Shown: in pieces, positions 16,063 to 25,617 of the stretch
Layout of the letters: each line of letters opens with the position of its first letter
Numbering within the stretch: position 1 is the first letter of the stretch
Assembly (NCBI RefSeq): GCF_900188245.1
Contig: NZ_FZOK01000001.1
Span: 62,001-126,000, forward strand
Source: Belliella buryatensis
GTDB lineage: Bacteria; Bacteroidota; Bacteroidia; Cytophagales; Cyclobacteriaceae
Direction of reading: 5' to 3'
Length of the DNA: 64,000 nt
Notes under the pieces: generated by a model
What the model was told of the DNA's origin: nothing
Database searches by the model: none
The model's input: the letters and a program-made list of their open reading frames with translations, nothing else
Translations under genes and position numbers: made by a program

Positions 16063-17430
16063 TTAAAGCTTCAATAACATCATTGCAACCCCAAAATATA
16101 CTGCCAAGCCAATCAAATCATTGGCGGTCGTAATAAAAGGCCCCGAAGCAATGGCAGGATTGATTCCAAATCGGTTGAGGACTAATGGGGTAACAGTACC
16201 CATAAATGATGCCAATAAAACCACACAAAACATAGCTAAACCGATCGTGAAACCAAATATAGCATCGAAACCATAGATGAATTTTACAACTGCAAACACA
16301 AAAAAACCAAGAACGACCCCATTGAGCAAGGCTATTAATAGACCTTTTACAAAACGCTGCCAAGGTGTGTCGTCGAATACAGATTTAGAAGCTAAAGTTT
16401 GTACTACTAAAGAAGATGACTGAATACCCACATTCCCCCCAGTTGCAGCAACTAAGGGAATAAAAGAGGCTAGAGCAATATATTTACTCAAGCCTTCTTC
16501 AAAAAAACCAATGATTTTAGCACCCATCAACCCCCCAATTACACCAATCAACAACCATGGCAATCTCGCTTTTGAAATTCTAAATATAGAATCTGATTCT
16601 TCTACATCTGCTGAGATACCAGTCATGGCTTGCATATCTTCTTCAGACTGCTCTCTTATGACATCTAAAATATCATCGACTGTAATTCTACCTACCAGCT
16701 TATTTTTCGCATTGACCACAGGAATAGATTCCAAATCATATTTCCTCATGATTTCTGCGACCTCTTCCTCGTCTAGGTGTGTTGGGACTGAGATCAGCTC
16801 AGGCTCATAAATATCTGCAATCTTTGTGTCAGAAGATGCTAAAATGATTTTCTTTAAAGAGACACGTCCCAGCAAATGTTGCTTATTGTCTACTACATAG
16901 ATTGAGTAGATTTTCTCTACTTTCTCAGCCTGCCTTCTAATCTCTTCTATAGTTTGGATTACATTCCAGTTTTTATTGGCTTTGATAAATTCCTTAGCCA
17001 TCAAACCACCAGCACTATCCTCATCATAGCGTAATAGATCAAGAATGTGCTCTGATTTCTCTTTTTCTTGAAGATGACTGATCACATCCTCCCGCTCTCT
17101 TATCGTAAGGAGGTTCAAAATATCCACAGCATCATCGGAGTCCATCTGATCTATATATGAAGCCAATTCTGTAGGCTCCATTTCATAAATCACTTTAGTC
17201 AACGAATCTTCATCCAGCTCTATCAGGATATCAGCAGCTACTTCAGCCTCCAACAAGCGAAGTACATAAAGTGCTTCTTGCATATTTAGCTCATCCAAAA
17301 GAGCCGCTATGTCAGCTTCATTAGCTCCATCAAATGACTGTTTGATGAAGTCAATATCAGTCAGCTCAATTGCCTCCCTTAAGCTCTCTAGATACTCCTT
17401 TGATAACTCAAATATTTTTATTGGTTCCAA
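16063..17430 (-). CDS. mgtE: Magnesium transporter MgtE
   Basis: 455 residues. The order is N-terminal superhelical domain ('ADIAALLDELNMQEALYVLRLLEAEVAADILIELDED'), CBS pair (about 145-265, e.g. 'RVSLKKIILASSDTKIADI' and 'DLESIPVVNAKNKLVGRITVDDILDVI'), a plug helix, and five membrane helices with 'PLVAATGGNVGIQSSSLVVQ' and the ion-path motif near 'ASGPFITTANDLIGLAVYF'. It takes up Mg2+ and is gated by cytoplasmic Mg2+ through the CBS and N domains. The start is TTG and overlaps the end of rsmA by 13 bases, so translation is probably coupled. Confidence 0.93.
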   Translation of the reverse strand: MEPIKIFELSKEYLESLREAIELTDIDFIKQSFDGANEADIAALLDELNMQEALYVLRLLEAEVAADILIELDEDSLTKVIYEMEPTELASYIDQMDSDDAVDILNLLTIREREDVISHLQEKEKSEHILDLLRYDEDSAGGLMAKEFIKANKNWNVIQTIEEIRRQAEKVEKIYSIYVVDNKQHLLGRVSLKKIILASSDTKIADIYEPELISVPTHLDEEEVAEIMRKYDLESIPVVNAKNKLVGRITVDDILDVIREQSEEDMQAMTGISADVEESDSIFRISKARLPWLLIGVIGGLMGAKIIGFFEEGLSKYIALASFIPLVAATGGNVGIQSSSLVVQTLASKSVFDDTPWQRFVKGLLIALLNGVVLGFFVFAVVKFIYGFDAIFGFTIGLAMFCVVLLASFMGTVTPLVLNRFGINPAIASGPFITTANDLIGLAVYFGVAMMLLKL

Positions 17431-18200
17431 GATTCCTCGATTTTGTTGGTTAAATAAATAAATTCCTCAACTCCTAACTGCTCAGCACGCTTATCTAACA
17501 AAGTATCTGCTTTTAGTGCTTCTGAAATCCCCATACTTTTGATCGCATTTCTCAAAGTCTTCCTTCGTGTACTAAACCCTTGCTTGACTACACGAAAAAA
17601 TAATTTTTCATTACAATCTAACTTTTCAACTTGATTTCTCTTCAATCGAATCACTCCCGAATTCACTTTTGGTGGTGGGTTGAACACACCTGGGGGTACT
17701 GTGAACAAATATTCAATATCATAGAAGGCCTGAAGCAAAACAGATAGAATACCATAATCTTTATTTCCTTTGGGTGAAGCAATTCTTAGCGCAACTTCTT
17801 TTTGAAGCATACATACCACTTCAGTTACCTGATCCCTTTCTTCAAGAACTTTGAAGAAAATCTGAGTTGATATATTATAGGGAAAGTTTCCTGCAACGAC
17901 GTAGGGACCATTCATGATTGCCTTGAAGTTTTCTTTCAAGTAATCTCCATCAATAATTTTGTTTCCAAGGGTTGGATATTTATGGTGAAGATAAGTGATG
18001 GATTCTTTGTCTATATCTACTAAGTGAAGATCCCAATCATCTTGCAAAAGAAAATCTGTCAAAACCCCCATCCCAGGGCCTATCTCGAGGACTTTTTTCA
18101 CCCCTCCATGTCCTGTGACAGCCTTGGCAATCTTCTCAGCAATACTAAGATCAGTAAGAAAATGCTGTCCAAGGTGTTTTTTAGGTTTGACTTTTTCCAT
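17418..18200 (-). CDS. rsmA: 16S rRNA dimethyladenosine transferase
   Basis: 260 residues. It dimethylates two adjacent adenines in the 3'-terminal hairpin of 16S rRNA during late 30S assembly. SAM-binding motifs are clear: 'KPKKHLGQHFLTDLSIAEKI', 'VLEIGPGMGVLTDFLL', 'LHLVDIDKESITYL', and the catalytic 'VAGNFPYNISTQIFFKVLE' (N-F-P-Y). The C-terminal domain contains 'FNPPPKVNSGVIRL' and 'VKQGFSTRRKTLRNAIK'. It is first in a two-gene minus-strand unit with mgtE. Confidence 0.96.
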   Translation of the reverse strand: MEKVKPKKHLGQHFLTDLSIAEKIAKAVTGHGGVKKVLEIGPGMGVLTDFLLQDDWDLHLVDIDKESITYLHHKYPTLGNKIIDGDYLKENFKAIMNGPYVVAGNFPYNISTQIFFKVLEERDQVTEVVCMLQKEVALRIASPKGNKDYGILSVLLQAFYDIEYLFTVPPGVFNPPPKVNSGVIRLKRNQVEKLDCNEKLFFRVVKQGFSTRRKTLRNAIKSMGISEALKADTLLDKRAEQLGVEEFIYLTNKIEESWNQ

Positions 18201-18341
18201 GCGCTTACTCAGATAATTTTATATAAATTGCAATTCCAAAAATAAGACAATAATCATTAAGGTCTAAATTATTTACCATTCTGCTGGTAATCAGCAAATA
18301 TGTGAATGAAGAATAAGACTTCTAAGAATTGAGATAAACTG

Positions 18342-19370
18342 ATGAATCAGAGAAAGAACAAACCAGTCATAGGAATCAGCATAGGAGATATCAATGGCAT
18401 TGGTGCTGAAGTTACGATGAAGGCATTATTGGATAATAGAATTCAAAAACTAGTCACTCCAGTCATCTATGCGCATGGCAAAGCAATCACTTTTTATAGA
18501 AAACAGCTAGAAATAGATGATTTCAATTTCATGCAAATCCGCTCTGTAGATGAAATCCATCATAAGAAAATCAATCTTATCAATGTAGTGGAAGATAGTC
18601 CCGAGGTAATTCCTGGAGTAGAAACTCAAGAAGCTGGCAAAATGGCTCTTGCTGCTTTGAATCATGCGATTGAAGATTTGAAAGCAGGGAAGATTGAAGC
18701 CTTGGTCACAGCTCCATTGAATAAAAACAACATCAATTCTGGAGACTTGAAGTTTGTTGGACATACCGAGTACCTAACGGAAGCATTTGAAACCAAAGAA
18801 AGTTTAATGTTTCTAGTTGCAGAAGATATCCGTGTTGGAATTGTCACAGGACACATTCCTCTCAAGGATGTCGTTCAAAACATCACGCCTAACAACATCA
18901 AATCAAAACTTAACCTGATGCTGAAATCTCTTACAGATGATTTTGGAATTACAAAACCACGAATTGCGGTATTAGGTCTAAATCCACATGCTGGTGAAGA
19001 TGGGCTTTTGGGTGATGAGGAGATCAATATCATACAACCTGTTATTCGCGAATTTAAGGACAAGGGAAATTTGGTATTTGGTCCCTATCCGGCAGATGGA
19101 TTTTTTGGAATGATGCATCAGAAGAAATTTGAAGGTGTCCTTGCTATGTATCATGACCAAGGATTAATACCTTTCAAGTCCATTGCTTTTGAAACGGGAG
19201 TAAACTTCACAGCTGGACTACCAATTATAAGGACTTCTCCTGACCACGGGACAGCATACAATATCGCGGGCAAAAATGTTGCTGATGAAGGATCTATGCG
19301 CGCGGCTATCCTACAAGCTTATGATATCATCAGAAATCGAGGGAATTGGGAAGATGAGGAGGATAATTGA
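18342..19370 (+). CDS. pdxA: 4-hydroxythreonine-4-phosphate dehydrogenase
   Basis: 342 residues. It oxidises 4-phosphohydroxy-L-threonine in pyridoxal-phosphate biosynthesis. Recognisable motifs: 'PVIGISIGDINGIGAEVTMKAL', 'ALVTAPLNKNNI', 'FVGHTEYLTEAF' (metal-binding His), 'VTGHIPLKDV', 'RIAVLGLNPHAGEDGLLGDEE', 'MYHDQGLIPFKSIAF' and 'IIRTSPDHGTAYNIAGKNVADEGS' (metal-binding His). It heads the plus-strand block that continues with the DUF177 gene, but the latter has its own -7 box, so co-transcription is uncertain. Confidence 0.96.
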   Translation: MNQRKNKPVIGISIGDINGIGAEVTMKALLDNRIQKLVTPVIYAHGKAITFYRKQLEIDDFNFMQIRSVDEIHHKKINLINVVEDSPEVIPGVETQEAGKMALAALNHAIEDLKAGKIEALVTAPLNKNNINSGDLKFVGHTEYLTEAFETKESLMFLVAEDIRVGIVTGHIPLKDVVQNITPNNIKSKLNLMLKSLTDDFGITKPRIAVLGLNPHAGEDGLLGDEEINIIQPVIREFKDKGNLVFGPYPADGFFGMMHQKKFEGVLAMYHDQGLIPFKSIAFETGVNFTAGLPIIRTSPDHGTAYNIAGKNVADEGSMRAAILQAYDIIRNRGNWEDEEDN

Positions 19371-19487
19371 TCTCTTTCTCAAGCATTCAAATTTATCAAA
19401 CATGCTGATTCAGAAGCTGAACGACCACATTAGAAAAATACTGAGAAATAATTCTTCACCAAATTTTATTTTTCTAATAGATATCTC

Positions 19488-19515
19488 TAAATTTGCGGTC
19501 TTGAAATAAGGAGGG
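19488..19515 (+). promoter_or_regulatory. -7 box plus strong Shine-Dalgarno site before the DUF177 gene
   Basis: TAAATTTG at 19488-19495 matches TAnnTTTG. AAGGAGGG at 19508-19515 ends four bases before the ATG at 19520. Purine-rich sites this close to the anti-SD complement are rare among the genes of this window. Confidence 0.55.
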
Positions 19516-19519
19516 CTGG

Positions 19520-20086
19520 ATGAAATTCTTGAAAAATTACAACATAGATGTCATCAAACTCAAAGAAGGTAAGCACGAGTTTACTTTCCCCATAGATGGA
19601 GAGTTTTTCAGTCATTTCGATGTTCAGGATTTCCTAAAAGATGGAAATCTTAGTGCTACAATAAATTTACACAAGCTTACTTCCTTAATGGAAGCTGAGT
19701 TTCATATCAACGGAACAGTTCGATTAATCTGTGACAGAAGTCTTGAGGAGTTTGATCAAGAATTAATAACAGATGAAAAAGTGATCTATAAGTATGGACT
19801 TGAAGAAACTGAGATCACGGAAGATGTCTTTATGATTACTAGAGATACTCCAAGTATCAATGTAGCACAATTGATTTATGAATTTATCTTACTTGCCTTA
19901 CCTGCAAAAAAAATTCATCCCGATTACTTAGAAGAAATGGACGAAGATGATTTTGAAGGTGAAGGAGAGTTAGTATATTTTTCTGAGGAAAATGTAGAAG
20001 AAGACGAAAATCAAGAAGCTTCTTCCGAAAGCAAATCAGAAAGCAACGATCCCAGATGGGACATATTAAAAAAGTTAAAGAAATAA
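19520..20086 (+). CDS. DUF177 (YceD-like) protein
   Basis: 188 residues. It matches the YceD/DUF177 family, usually encoded directly before rpmF and implicated in 23S rRNA accumulation and ribosome assembly in plants and bacteria. Features: 'EFHINGTVRLICDRSLEEFDQELITDEKVIYKYG' and 'DEDDF'-type acidic patches. Only one Cys remains of the CxxC-type pairs seen in some members ('LICDRSLEEF'). The C-terminal tail is strongly acidic and ends in 'DPRWDILKKLKK', typical for this family. The gene lies 23 bases before rpmF, forming a two-gene unit. Confidence 0.85.
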   Translation: MKFLKNYNIDVIKLKEGKHEFTFPIDGEFFSHFDVQDFLKDGNLSATINLHKLTSLMEAEFHINGTVRLICDRSLEEFDQELITDEKVIYKYGLEETEITEDVFMITRDTPSINVAQLIYEFILLALPAKKIHPDYLEEMDEDDFEGEGELVYFSEENVEEDENQEASSESKSESNDPRWDILKKLKK

Positions 20087-20109
20087 GATTAATCTAAAAT
20101 TGTATAGAG

Positions 20110-20301
20110 ATGGCGCATCCTAAACGAAAAATTTCGAAAACCAGAAGAGACAAAAGAAGAACTCACTATAAGTTGACAGCTCCTTCTTTGGCACAGTGCC
20201 CTACTACGGGTGAGTATCACATGCCACATAGAGCATTTTGGCTTGATGGTAAACTGTACTACAAAGGACAGGTTATCATGGAGAAAGAAGTGCTTGCTTA
20301 A
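20110..20301 (+). CDS. rpmF: Ribosomal protein L32
   Basis: 63 residues, typical for bL32: '[22 protein letters not shown]' followed by '[27 protein letters not shown]'. It belongs to the large ribosomal subunit. Only one Cys is present where zinc-binding L32 proteins have four, so this is the C-minus form that does not need zinc. A terminator follows 28 bases later, so the next gene (fabH) must use its own promoter. Confidence 0.96.
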   Translation: MAHPKRKISKTRRDKRRTHYKLTAPSLAQCPTTGEYHMPHRAFWLDGKLYYKGQVIMEKEVLA

Positions 20302-20328
20302 AAAAACAAAAAAAGGCCTTTTAATAAG

Positions 20329-20360
20329 AATCCATTCTGAAATTCAGAATGGATTTTTTC
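20329..20360 (+). terminator. Intrinsic terminator after rpmF
   Basis: AATCCATTCTGA (20329-20340) pairs perfectly with TCAGAATGGATT (20344-20355), followed by TTTTC. Confidence 0.8.
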
Positions 20361-20576
20361 GTTTAATCGCTTGATCGAAGACTCGAAAATTTCCATTCAA
20401 AAGATTATAAACATCCCAAAAAGGAAAAAACTTTGGTGGAACAGTACATTTTAAATATTTTTGAAGCCTCAATTAAAAGCAATAGTTAGCTTTACAGAAT
20501 AATATTACAAGCAAACTACTGTAAGTCAGCAGCTTTAAATAAAAACTATAAGCTGTTGCCTAAACAAAACCATTTG

Positions 20577-21575
20577 ATGAAAAAAACCAGAGCAGTAATT
20601 ACAGGGGTTCAGGGTTGGGTTCCAGATTATGTATTGACCAACCAAGAACTTGAAACCATGGTGGACACCAACGACGAGTGGATTGTATCCAGAACAGGTA
20701 TCAAAGAAAGAAGAATCCTCAAAGGTGACAATCTAGGAACCTCAGTCATCGGAACAGAAGCGGTGAAGGGATTACTAAAAAAGACAAATACCAATCCGGA
20801 AGACATTGATTTAATCATATGTGCTACAGTCACTCCAGATATGCCTTTCCCCGCAACGGCAAATATCATAGCCGATAATGTAGGTGCAAAAAATAGTTTT
20901 AGTTTTGATATATCAGCAGCTTGTTCTGGCTTTCTATATGCATTGACTATGGGGAGCCAATTTATTGAGACAGGCATGCATAAGAAAGTAATCATCGTAG
21001 GAGCAGATAAGATGTCTTCCATTATTGATTATCAAGATAGGGCTACATGTATCATTTTTGGAGACGGGGGTGGCGCTGTTTTATTAGAACCTACGCAAGA
21101 AGAAGTGGGCATTATGGACAGCATCCTACATGCTGACGGCTCAGGTGCTCCATACCTGCACATGAAAGCTGGGGGAAGTAGAAAACCTGCTACAGTTGAA
21201 ACTGTACAAGCTAGAGAACATTTTGCATTCCAAGAAGGCTCCACTGTTTTCAAATTTGCAGTCACTAATATGGCAGATGTAAGTGCCAAAATCATGGAGA
21301 AAAATGGACTTACAGCAGATGATGTAGCATGGTTAGTTCCACATCAAGCCAATAAGAGAATCATAGATGCTACAGCCAACCGAATGGGAGTAGGACCAGA
21401 CAAGGTCATGATGAATATAGAAAAGTATGGTAACACTACAGCTGGTACGCTACCACTTTGTCTGTGGGATTATGAATCACAATTGAAAAAAGGTGACAAC
21501 ATTATCCTTGCAGCATTTGGAGGGGGATTCACTTGGGGTGCTATTTATCTAAAATGGGGATATGACCCCAAATAA
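20577..21575 (+). CDS. fabH: 3-oxoacyl-ACP synthase III (FabH)
   Basis: 332 residues from the ATG at 20577; a TTG at 20556 would add seven residues not seen in the family. It condenses acetyl-CoA (or another short acyl-CoA primer) with malonyl-ACP to start fatty acid synthesis. The Cys-His-Asn triad is visible: Cys116 in '[13 protein letters not shown]', His in '[12 protein letters not shown]', Asn in '[11 protein letters not shown]'. '[10 protein letters not shown]' and '[10 protein letters not shown]' are further signatures. It is followed 28 bases later by efp and then accB-accC, grouping fatty acid initiation and malonyl-CoA supply. Confidence 0.95.
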   Translation: MKKTRAVITGVQGWVPDYVLTNQELETMVDTNDEWIVSRTGIKERRILKGDNLGTSVIGTEAVKGLLKKTNTNPEDIDLIICATVTPDMPFPATANIIADNVGAKNSFSFDISAACSGFLYALTMGSQFIETGMHKKVIIVGADKMSSIIDYQDRATCIIFGDGGGAVLLEPTQEEVGIMDSILHADGSGAPYLHMKAGGSRKPATVETVQAREHFAFQEGSTVFKFAVTNMADVSAKIMEKNGLTADDVAWLVPHQANKRIIDATANRMGVGPDKVMMNIEKYGNTTAGTLPLCLWDYESQLKKGDNIILAAFGGGFTWGAIYLKWGYDPK

Positions 21576-21603
21576 ACCTAAATCTAACTTAAGTAAATAA
21601 ATA

Positions 21604-22167
21604 ATGGCAAGTACCGCGGATTTTAAAAATGGACTGTGTCTTGAATTTAATCATGACATCTATACCATTACAGAATTTCAGCACGTAAAGCCTGGCAAAG
21701 GTGCTGCATTTGTAAGAACCAAGTTGAAGAGCCTTACCAATGGAAAAGTATTGGACAAGACTTTCAATGCAGGAGAAAAAGTAACCACAGCAAGGGTAGA
21801 AAAAAGACCACATCAATATCTCTATTCAGATGAAATGGGTCTACACTTTATGGATACTGATACTTTCGAACAAATAAGAATCGAAGAGAAATTGATCGAA
21901 AGAGCTAACTTGATGAAAGAGGGACAAATTGTAGACGTTTTGGTACATGCTGAAACAGAGACTCCACTTACAGTAGAGCTTCCTCCATTTGTAGAATTGA
22001 TGATTACTTATACTGAACCTGGTATCAAAGGTGACACAGCCACTAATGCACTCAAGCCAGCGACTGTAGAAACTGGAGCTACTGTAATGGTTCCGCTTTT
22101 TGTAGAGCAGGATACTATGATAAAAGTAGATACCAGAGATGGATCCTACTCAGAAAGAGTAAAATAA
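21604..22167 (+). CDS. efp: Translation elongation factor P
   Basis: 187 residues, three beta-barrel domains. EF-P relieves ribosome stalling at polyproline stretches. The modification-site loop reads '[16 protein letters not shown]', with the Lys flanked by Gly that is the usual modified residue. The signature near the C terminus is '[50 protein letters not shown]', which covers the EF-P domain III consensus. No modification enzymes (EpmA/EpmB, EarP) are nearby. It lies in the fabH-efp-accB-accC block. Confidence 0.96.
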   Translation: MASTADFKNGLCLEFNHDIYTITEFQHVKPGKGAAFVRTKLKSLTNGKVLDKTFNAGEKVTTARVEKRPHQYLYSDEMGLHFMDTDTFEQIRIEEKLIERANLMKEGQIVDVLVHAETETPLTVELPPFVELMITYTEPGIKGDTATNALKPATVETGATVMVPLFVEQDTMIKVDTRDGSYSERVK

Positions 22168-22172
22168 ATTCA

Positions 22173-22210
22173 AAAAGCTATGTGATTTTGTTAAATTACA
22201 TGGCTTTATT
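22173..22210 (+). terminator. Possible weak terminator after efp
   Basis: AAAGCTATGT (22174-22183) pairs with ACATGGCTTT (22198-22207) with one G-T pair. The following T-tract is interrupted, so this may attenuate rather than stop transcription into accB. Confidence 0.4.
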
Positions 22211-22271
22211 GTTTTAAACCCAAACCAAAACTGAAATCGGTCATCCCGGTTTCCTCAAACTAGACTAAATT

Positions 22272-22748
22272 ATGAAAGCAAAAGAAATTCAAGACCTTAT
22301 AGATTTTATCTCAAATTCTGGATTGGCAGAAGTAAAAATAGAAACGGAAGAATTCAAATTGTCTATCAAAAAGAATTCTGAAACACACTTCGTGACTGCT
22401 GCTCCTGCTGCTCCCGCTCCTACTTTAGCTCCTGCTACTGCAGCAGCACCTGCTCCGGCTTCCTCTGCTCCAGCAGCGGCACCTGCTAAGGATGACACTT
22501 CCAAATATATTGAGATAAAATCCCCAATGATTGGTACATTCTACAGAACACCAAATCCAGACGCAGATTCATTTGTGAATGTAGGTGATTCAGTAAAAGC
22601 AGGCCAAACAGTTTGTATCATTGAGGCGATGAAACTTTTCAATGAGATCGAGTCGGAAGTATCTGGTAAGATCGTAAAAGTATTAGTTGACAATGCTACC
22701 CCTGTAGAATACGATCAACCTTTATTTCTAGTAGATCCAGCAGGATAA
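22272..22748 (+). CDS. accB: Biotin carboxyl carrier protein of acetyl-CoA carboxylase
   Basis: 158 residues. The N-terminal domain ('[34 protein letters not shown]') is followed by a flexible Ala/Pro-rich linker and the biotinyl domain. The biotin site is Lys121 in '[20 protein letters not shown]', and the thumb-like loop '[21 protein letters not shown]' is present. It carries CO2 from biotin carboxylase (accC, 29 bases downstream) to the carboxyltransferase, giving malonyl-CoA for FabH. Confidence 0.97.
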   Translation: MKAKEIQDLIDFISNSGLAEVKIETEEFKLSIKKNSETHFVTAAPAAPAPTLAPATAAAPAPASSAPAAAPAKDDTSKYIEIKSPMIGTFYRTPNPDADSFVNVGDSVKAGQTVCIIEAMKLFNEIESEVSGKIVKVLVDNATPVEYDQPLFLVDPAG

Positions 22749-22777
22749 TTTCTTTTGTCTCACAAAACTCAATCATT

Positions 22778-24127
22778 GTGTTTAAAAAAATATTAATAGC
22801 AAACAGAGGTGAAATTGCACTCAGGGTGATCCGTACTTGTAAAGAGATGGGTATCAAAACTGTTGCAGTTTATTCCACTGCAGATAAAGACAGCCTACAT
22901 GTACGTTTTGCAGATGAAGCAGTTTGTATAGGCCCACCTCCAAGTAGAGATTCCTATCTCAATATCCCAAGAATCATAGCAGCTGCCGAAATCACCAATG
23001 CTGATGCCATTCATCCAGGATATGGATTTCTTTCTGAAAATGCTGAATTCTCAAGGATATGCGAAGAATATAACATCAAGTTTATCGGCGCAAGCCCTGA
23101 GATGATCAATCGAATGGGGGATAAAGCTACTGCCAAAGCTACCATGAAAACAGCAGGTGTTCCTACTATTCCTGGATCAGAAGGACTCTTAGATTCAATG
23201 GAAGAAGGCATCAAAATAGCTAAAGAAATGGGCTATCCTATCATCTTGAAAGCTACAGCTGGCGGAGGAGGTCGAGGAATGCGTATAGTTAAAGAAGAAA
23301 GCGAATTCAAAAAAGCATGGGATGATGCCAGACAGGAATCCAGTGCGGCTTTTGGAAATGACGGGCTCTATTTAGAGAAGTTTGTAGAAGAACCAAGGCA
23401 CATAGAAATCCAGATCGTTGGCGATAGTAATGGAAAAGCATGTCACTTATCTGAAAGAGACTGTTCTATACAAAGAAGACATCAGAAATTGGTAGAAGAG
23501 ACACCTTCACCTTTCATCACGGATGAACTTCGAGAAGCTATGGGCAAAGCAGCCATCAAAGGTGCAGAAGCCATTGGCTATGAAGGTGCTGGTACTATCG
23601 AGTTTTTGGTCGACAAGCATAGAAACTTCTACTTCATGGAAATGAACACTAGGATCCAAGTAGAACATCCTATCACAGAAGAAGTAACTGATTTTGATCT
23701 GATCAAAGAGCAAATCAAAGTGGCTGCAGGTGAGAAGATTTCTGGCAAAAATTACTACCCTAAGCTTTATGCAATGGAATGTAGAATCAATGCGGAAGAT
23801 CCTGCCAACGGTTTCAGACCAAGTCCTGGTAAAATTGTAAACCTTCATCTACCAGGAGGCCGTGGAGTGAGAATAGATAGTCATGTGTATGCAGGCTATG
23901 TGATTCCACCTAACTATGACTCCATGATTGCCAAACTTATAGTAAGTGGACAATCAAGGGAAGAAGTCATCGTAAGAATGAAAAGAGCCTTGGAAGAGTT
24001 TGTAATCGACGGCATAAAGACTACCATTCCTTTTCATATCGCATTACTCGAAAATGAACAATTCAAGAAGGGAGAATTCACAACCAAGTTCTTGGAAACA
24101 TTTGATTTCTCTGTGATCAAAAAATAA
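22778..24127 (+). CDS. accC: Biotin carboxylase subunit of acetyl-CoA carboxylase
   Basis: 449 residues with a GTG start. It carboxylates the biotin on AccB using ATP and bicarbonate. ATP-grasp features: '[24 protein letters not shown]', '[19 protein letters not shown]', glycine-rich '[15 protein letters not shown]', '[17 protein letters not shown]', '[20 protein letters not shown]', '[18 protein letters not shown]' with the catalytic Glu and Arg, and the C-terminal '[22 protein letters not shown]'. Complete and of normal length. Confidence 0.97.
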   Translation: MFKKILIANRGEIALRVIRTCKEMGIKTVAVYSTADKDSLHVRFADEAVCIGPPPSRDSYLNIPRIIAAAEITNADAIHPGYGFLSENAEFSRICEEYNIKFIGASPEMINRMGDKATAKATMKTAGVPTIPGSEGLLDSMEEGIKIAKEMGYPIILKATAGGGGRGMRIVKEESEFKKAWDDARQESSAAFGNDGLYLEKFVEEPRHIEIQIVGDSNGKACHLSERDCSIQRRHQKLVEETPSPFITDELREAMGKAAIKGAEAIGYEGAGTIEFLVDKHRNFYFMEMNTRIQVEHPITEEVTDFDLIKEQIKVAAGEKISGKNYYPKLYAMECRINAEDPANGFRPSPGKIVNLHLPGGRGVRIDSHVYAGYVIPPNYDSMIAKLIVSGQSREEVIVRMKRALEEFVIDGIKTTIPFHIALLENEQFKKGEFTTKFLETFDFSVIKK

Positions 24128-24147
24128 TATCATTTTATATAAACACT

Positions 24148-24177
24148 AAAAAAGACTGCTCACGCAGTCTTTTTTTT
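24148..24177 (+). terminator. Intrinsic terminator after accC
   Basis: AAAAAAGACTGC and GCAGTCTTTTTT pair around loop TCAC, followed by further T residues. Confidence 0.85.
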
Positions 24178-24209
24178 GACTTAATTTCTATAAAATTTTA
24201 AATTTATTC

Positions 24210-24581
24210 ATGTACGAGTTTCAGACCATCTATCAATCTATCGGAGAAGCTAAAATCAAAGCTCTTGTGCATCACTTCTATCAAAAAGTTGCAGAAACAC
24301 CTGCACTATTGACGCTTTATCCAGAGGAACTTGAACCAGCTGAAGAGCGATTATTTTTGTTTCTTCAACAAGTATTTGGAGGCCCTCAAACATACTCGGA
24401 GCAAAGGGGACATCCGATGCTTAGGAAGAGACACTTCCAGTGGGAGATAGATGGTGATTTGAGAAATAGCTGGCTCAATTGTATGTTTGCTGCCATAGAT
24501 AAAATCGAAATGGATCAAAATACCAAAGAAACCATGATGAAGTATTTTGTACAAGTTGCAAACCATATGGTCAATCAATGA
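24210..24581 (+). CDS. Group II truncated hemoglobin
   Basis: 123 residues, a 2/2 globin. Features of group II: 'FQTIYQSIGEAKIKALVHHFYQKVAETPAL' (helices A-B), 'EERLFLFLQQVFGGPQTYSEQRGHPMLRKRHFQWEID', where the His in 'KRHFQ' is the probable proximal haem ligand (F8), and 'RNSWLNCMFAAID', which contains the conserved Trp at G8. Such proteins bind O2 or NO and often serve in redox or NO stress. Its stop codon overlaps the plsC start (ATGA), beginning a four-gene overlapping operon. Confidence 0.9.
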   Translation: MYEFQTIYQSIGEAKIKALVHHFYQKVAETPALLTLYPEELEPAEERLFLFLQQVFGGPQTYSEQRGHPMLRKRHFQWEIDGDLRNSWLNCMFAAIDKIEMDQNTKETMMKYFVQVANHMVNQ

Positions 24582-25333
24582 CAACTCTCAAAGCAATATA
24601 TACCACTTATGCATTTTTAGCTTTTTGCTTGAGTTTTCTTTTGCTCTTCCCCTTGCTATTGATTGCCATTTGGATTCCAGGATTGAAAAAATATGGTAGG
24701 AAGATCAATAGAATCTGGGCAAATATTTATTTTTTGATCATCTTCAAACCAATAAAATTTGAAGGAAAGCAAAATATCCAAAAAGGGAAACCATATATTT
24801 TCATAGCCAATCATTTTTCTTACATAGATATTGCTATGATGGGGTTTGCACCTGGAGATGTGGTCTTTGTCGGGAAAAGTTCATTGGGGAAAATTCCGTT
24901 ATTTGGCTATTACTTTAAAAAGCTTCATATAGCAGTGAATCGATCTAGTGCAAGGAGTAGAGCAGAAGTATTAGCAAGATCCAAAAAAGCATTGGATGAA
25001 GGTAGTAGCTTGGTCATATTCCCTGAAGGAGGGATTACAACCAATGAACCTCCATTTCTTCAAAAGTTTAAAGACGGGGCTTTTACATTGGCGATAGAAA
25101 AACAAATCCCAATAATTCCTGTCACTTTATCATTTAATCATTTAATTTTACCTGATCAAAAGTTCTTGTTGTTGAGTTTTAAATCTGCCAAGATGGTATT
25201 TCACCCTCCGGTAGTCACAACTCAAATGACTAGAGAAGACTTAAGTAGACTGAAATCATATTGCTTTGAAACCATACAGAAACAGCTTTTGCTGGACAAT
25301 AAGCTTTCAGCTGAAATAGAATTAGAATTATGA
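24578..25333 (+). CDS. plsC: 1-acyl-sn-glycerol-3-phosphate acyltransferase (PlsC-like)
   Basis: 251 residues. One or two hydrophobic helices at the N terminus anchor it to the inner membrane. The acyltransferase motifs are complete: HX4D in 'IANHFSYIDIAMMG', 'AVNRSSARSR', the phosphate-binding 'VIFPEGGITTN', and the final 'QIPIIPVTL'. It acylates lysophosphatidic acid to phosphatidic acid, or a related lysolipid. It overlaps the globin gene by four bases and gatC by four bases. Confidence 0.9.
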   Translation: MTTLKAIYTTYAFLAFCLSFLLLFPLLLIAIWIPGLKKYGRKINRIWANIYFLIIFKPIKFEGKQNIQKGKPYIFIANHFSYIDIAMMGFAPGDVVFVGKSSLGKIPLFGYYFKKLHIAVNRSSARSRAEVLARSKKALDEGSSLVIFPEGGITTNEPPFLQKFKDGAFTLAIEKQIPIIPVTLSFNHLILPDQKFLLLSFKSAKMVFHPPVVTTQMTREDLSRLKSYCFETIQKQLLLDNKLSAEIELEL

Positions 25334-25617
25334 AAGTAGACACCAATACACTTAAAAAAATTGCTCATTTGGCGCGCTTAGAATTTGACGAGACTAGTGC
25401 TGAAAAAATGACTCTGGACATGACTCAAATCCTAGATTGGGTAGAGCAACTCAATGAAGTAGATACTGAAGGAGTAGAACCTATCACTACCATGTCTTCA
25501 GAAGTCAATGTACTAAGAGAGGACAAAGTTGGGGAGCATTTACCTCACGAAAGCGGCTTAAAAAATGCGCCTCAGCGTGATTCAGACTATTTCAGAGTTC
25601 CAAAGGTACTTGAATAA
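25330..25617 (+). CDS. gatC: Asp/Glu-tRNA amidotransferase subunit C
   Basis: 95 residues. It has the GatC consensus: 'VDTNTLKKIAHLARLEFDETSAEKMTLDMTQILDWVEQLNEVDTEGVEPITTM', then 'LREDKV' and the C-terminal 'APQRDSDYFRVPKVLE'. GatC clamps GatA and GatB in the complex that amidates misacylated Glu-tRNAGln or Asp-tRNAAsn. gatA and gatB are not in this window. It is translationally coupled to plsC and to the next gene. Confidence 0.95.
   Translation: MKVDTNTLKKIAHLARLEFDETSAEKMTLDMTQILDWVEQLNEVDTEGVEPITTMSSEVNVLREDKVGEHLPHESGLKNAPQRDSDYFRVPKVLE

Noticed and set aside
19276-19509. Plus-strand frame overlapping the 3' end of pdxA
   Set aside because: It overlaps pdxA in another frame and ends in the promoter of the DUF177 gene, so it is a shadow frame.
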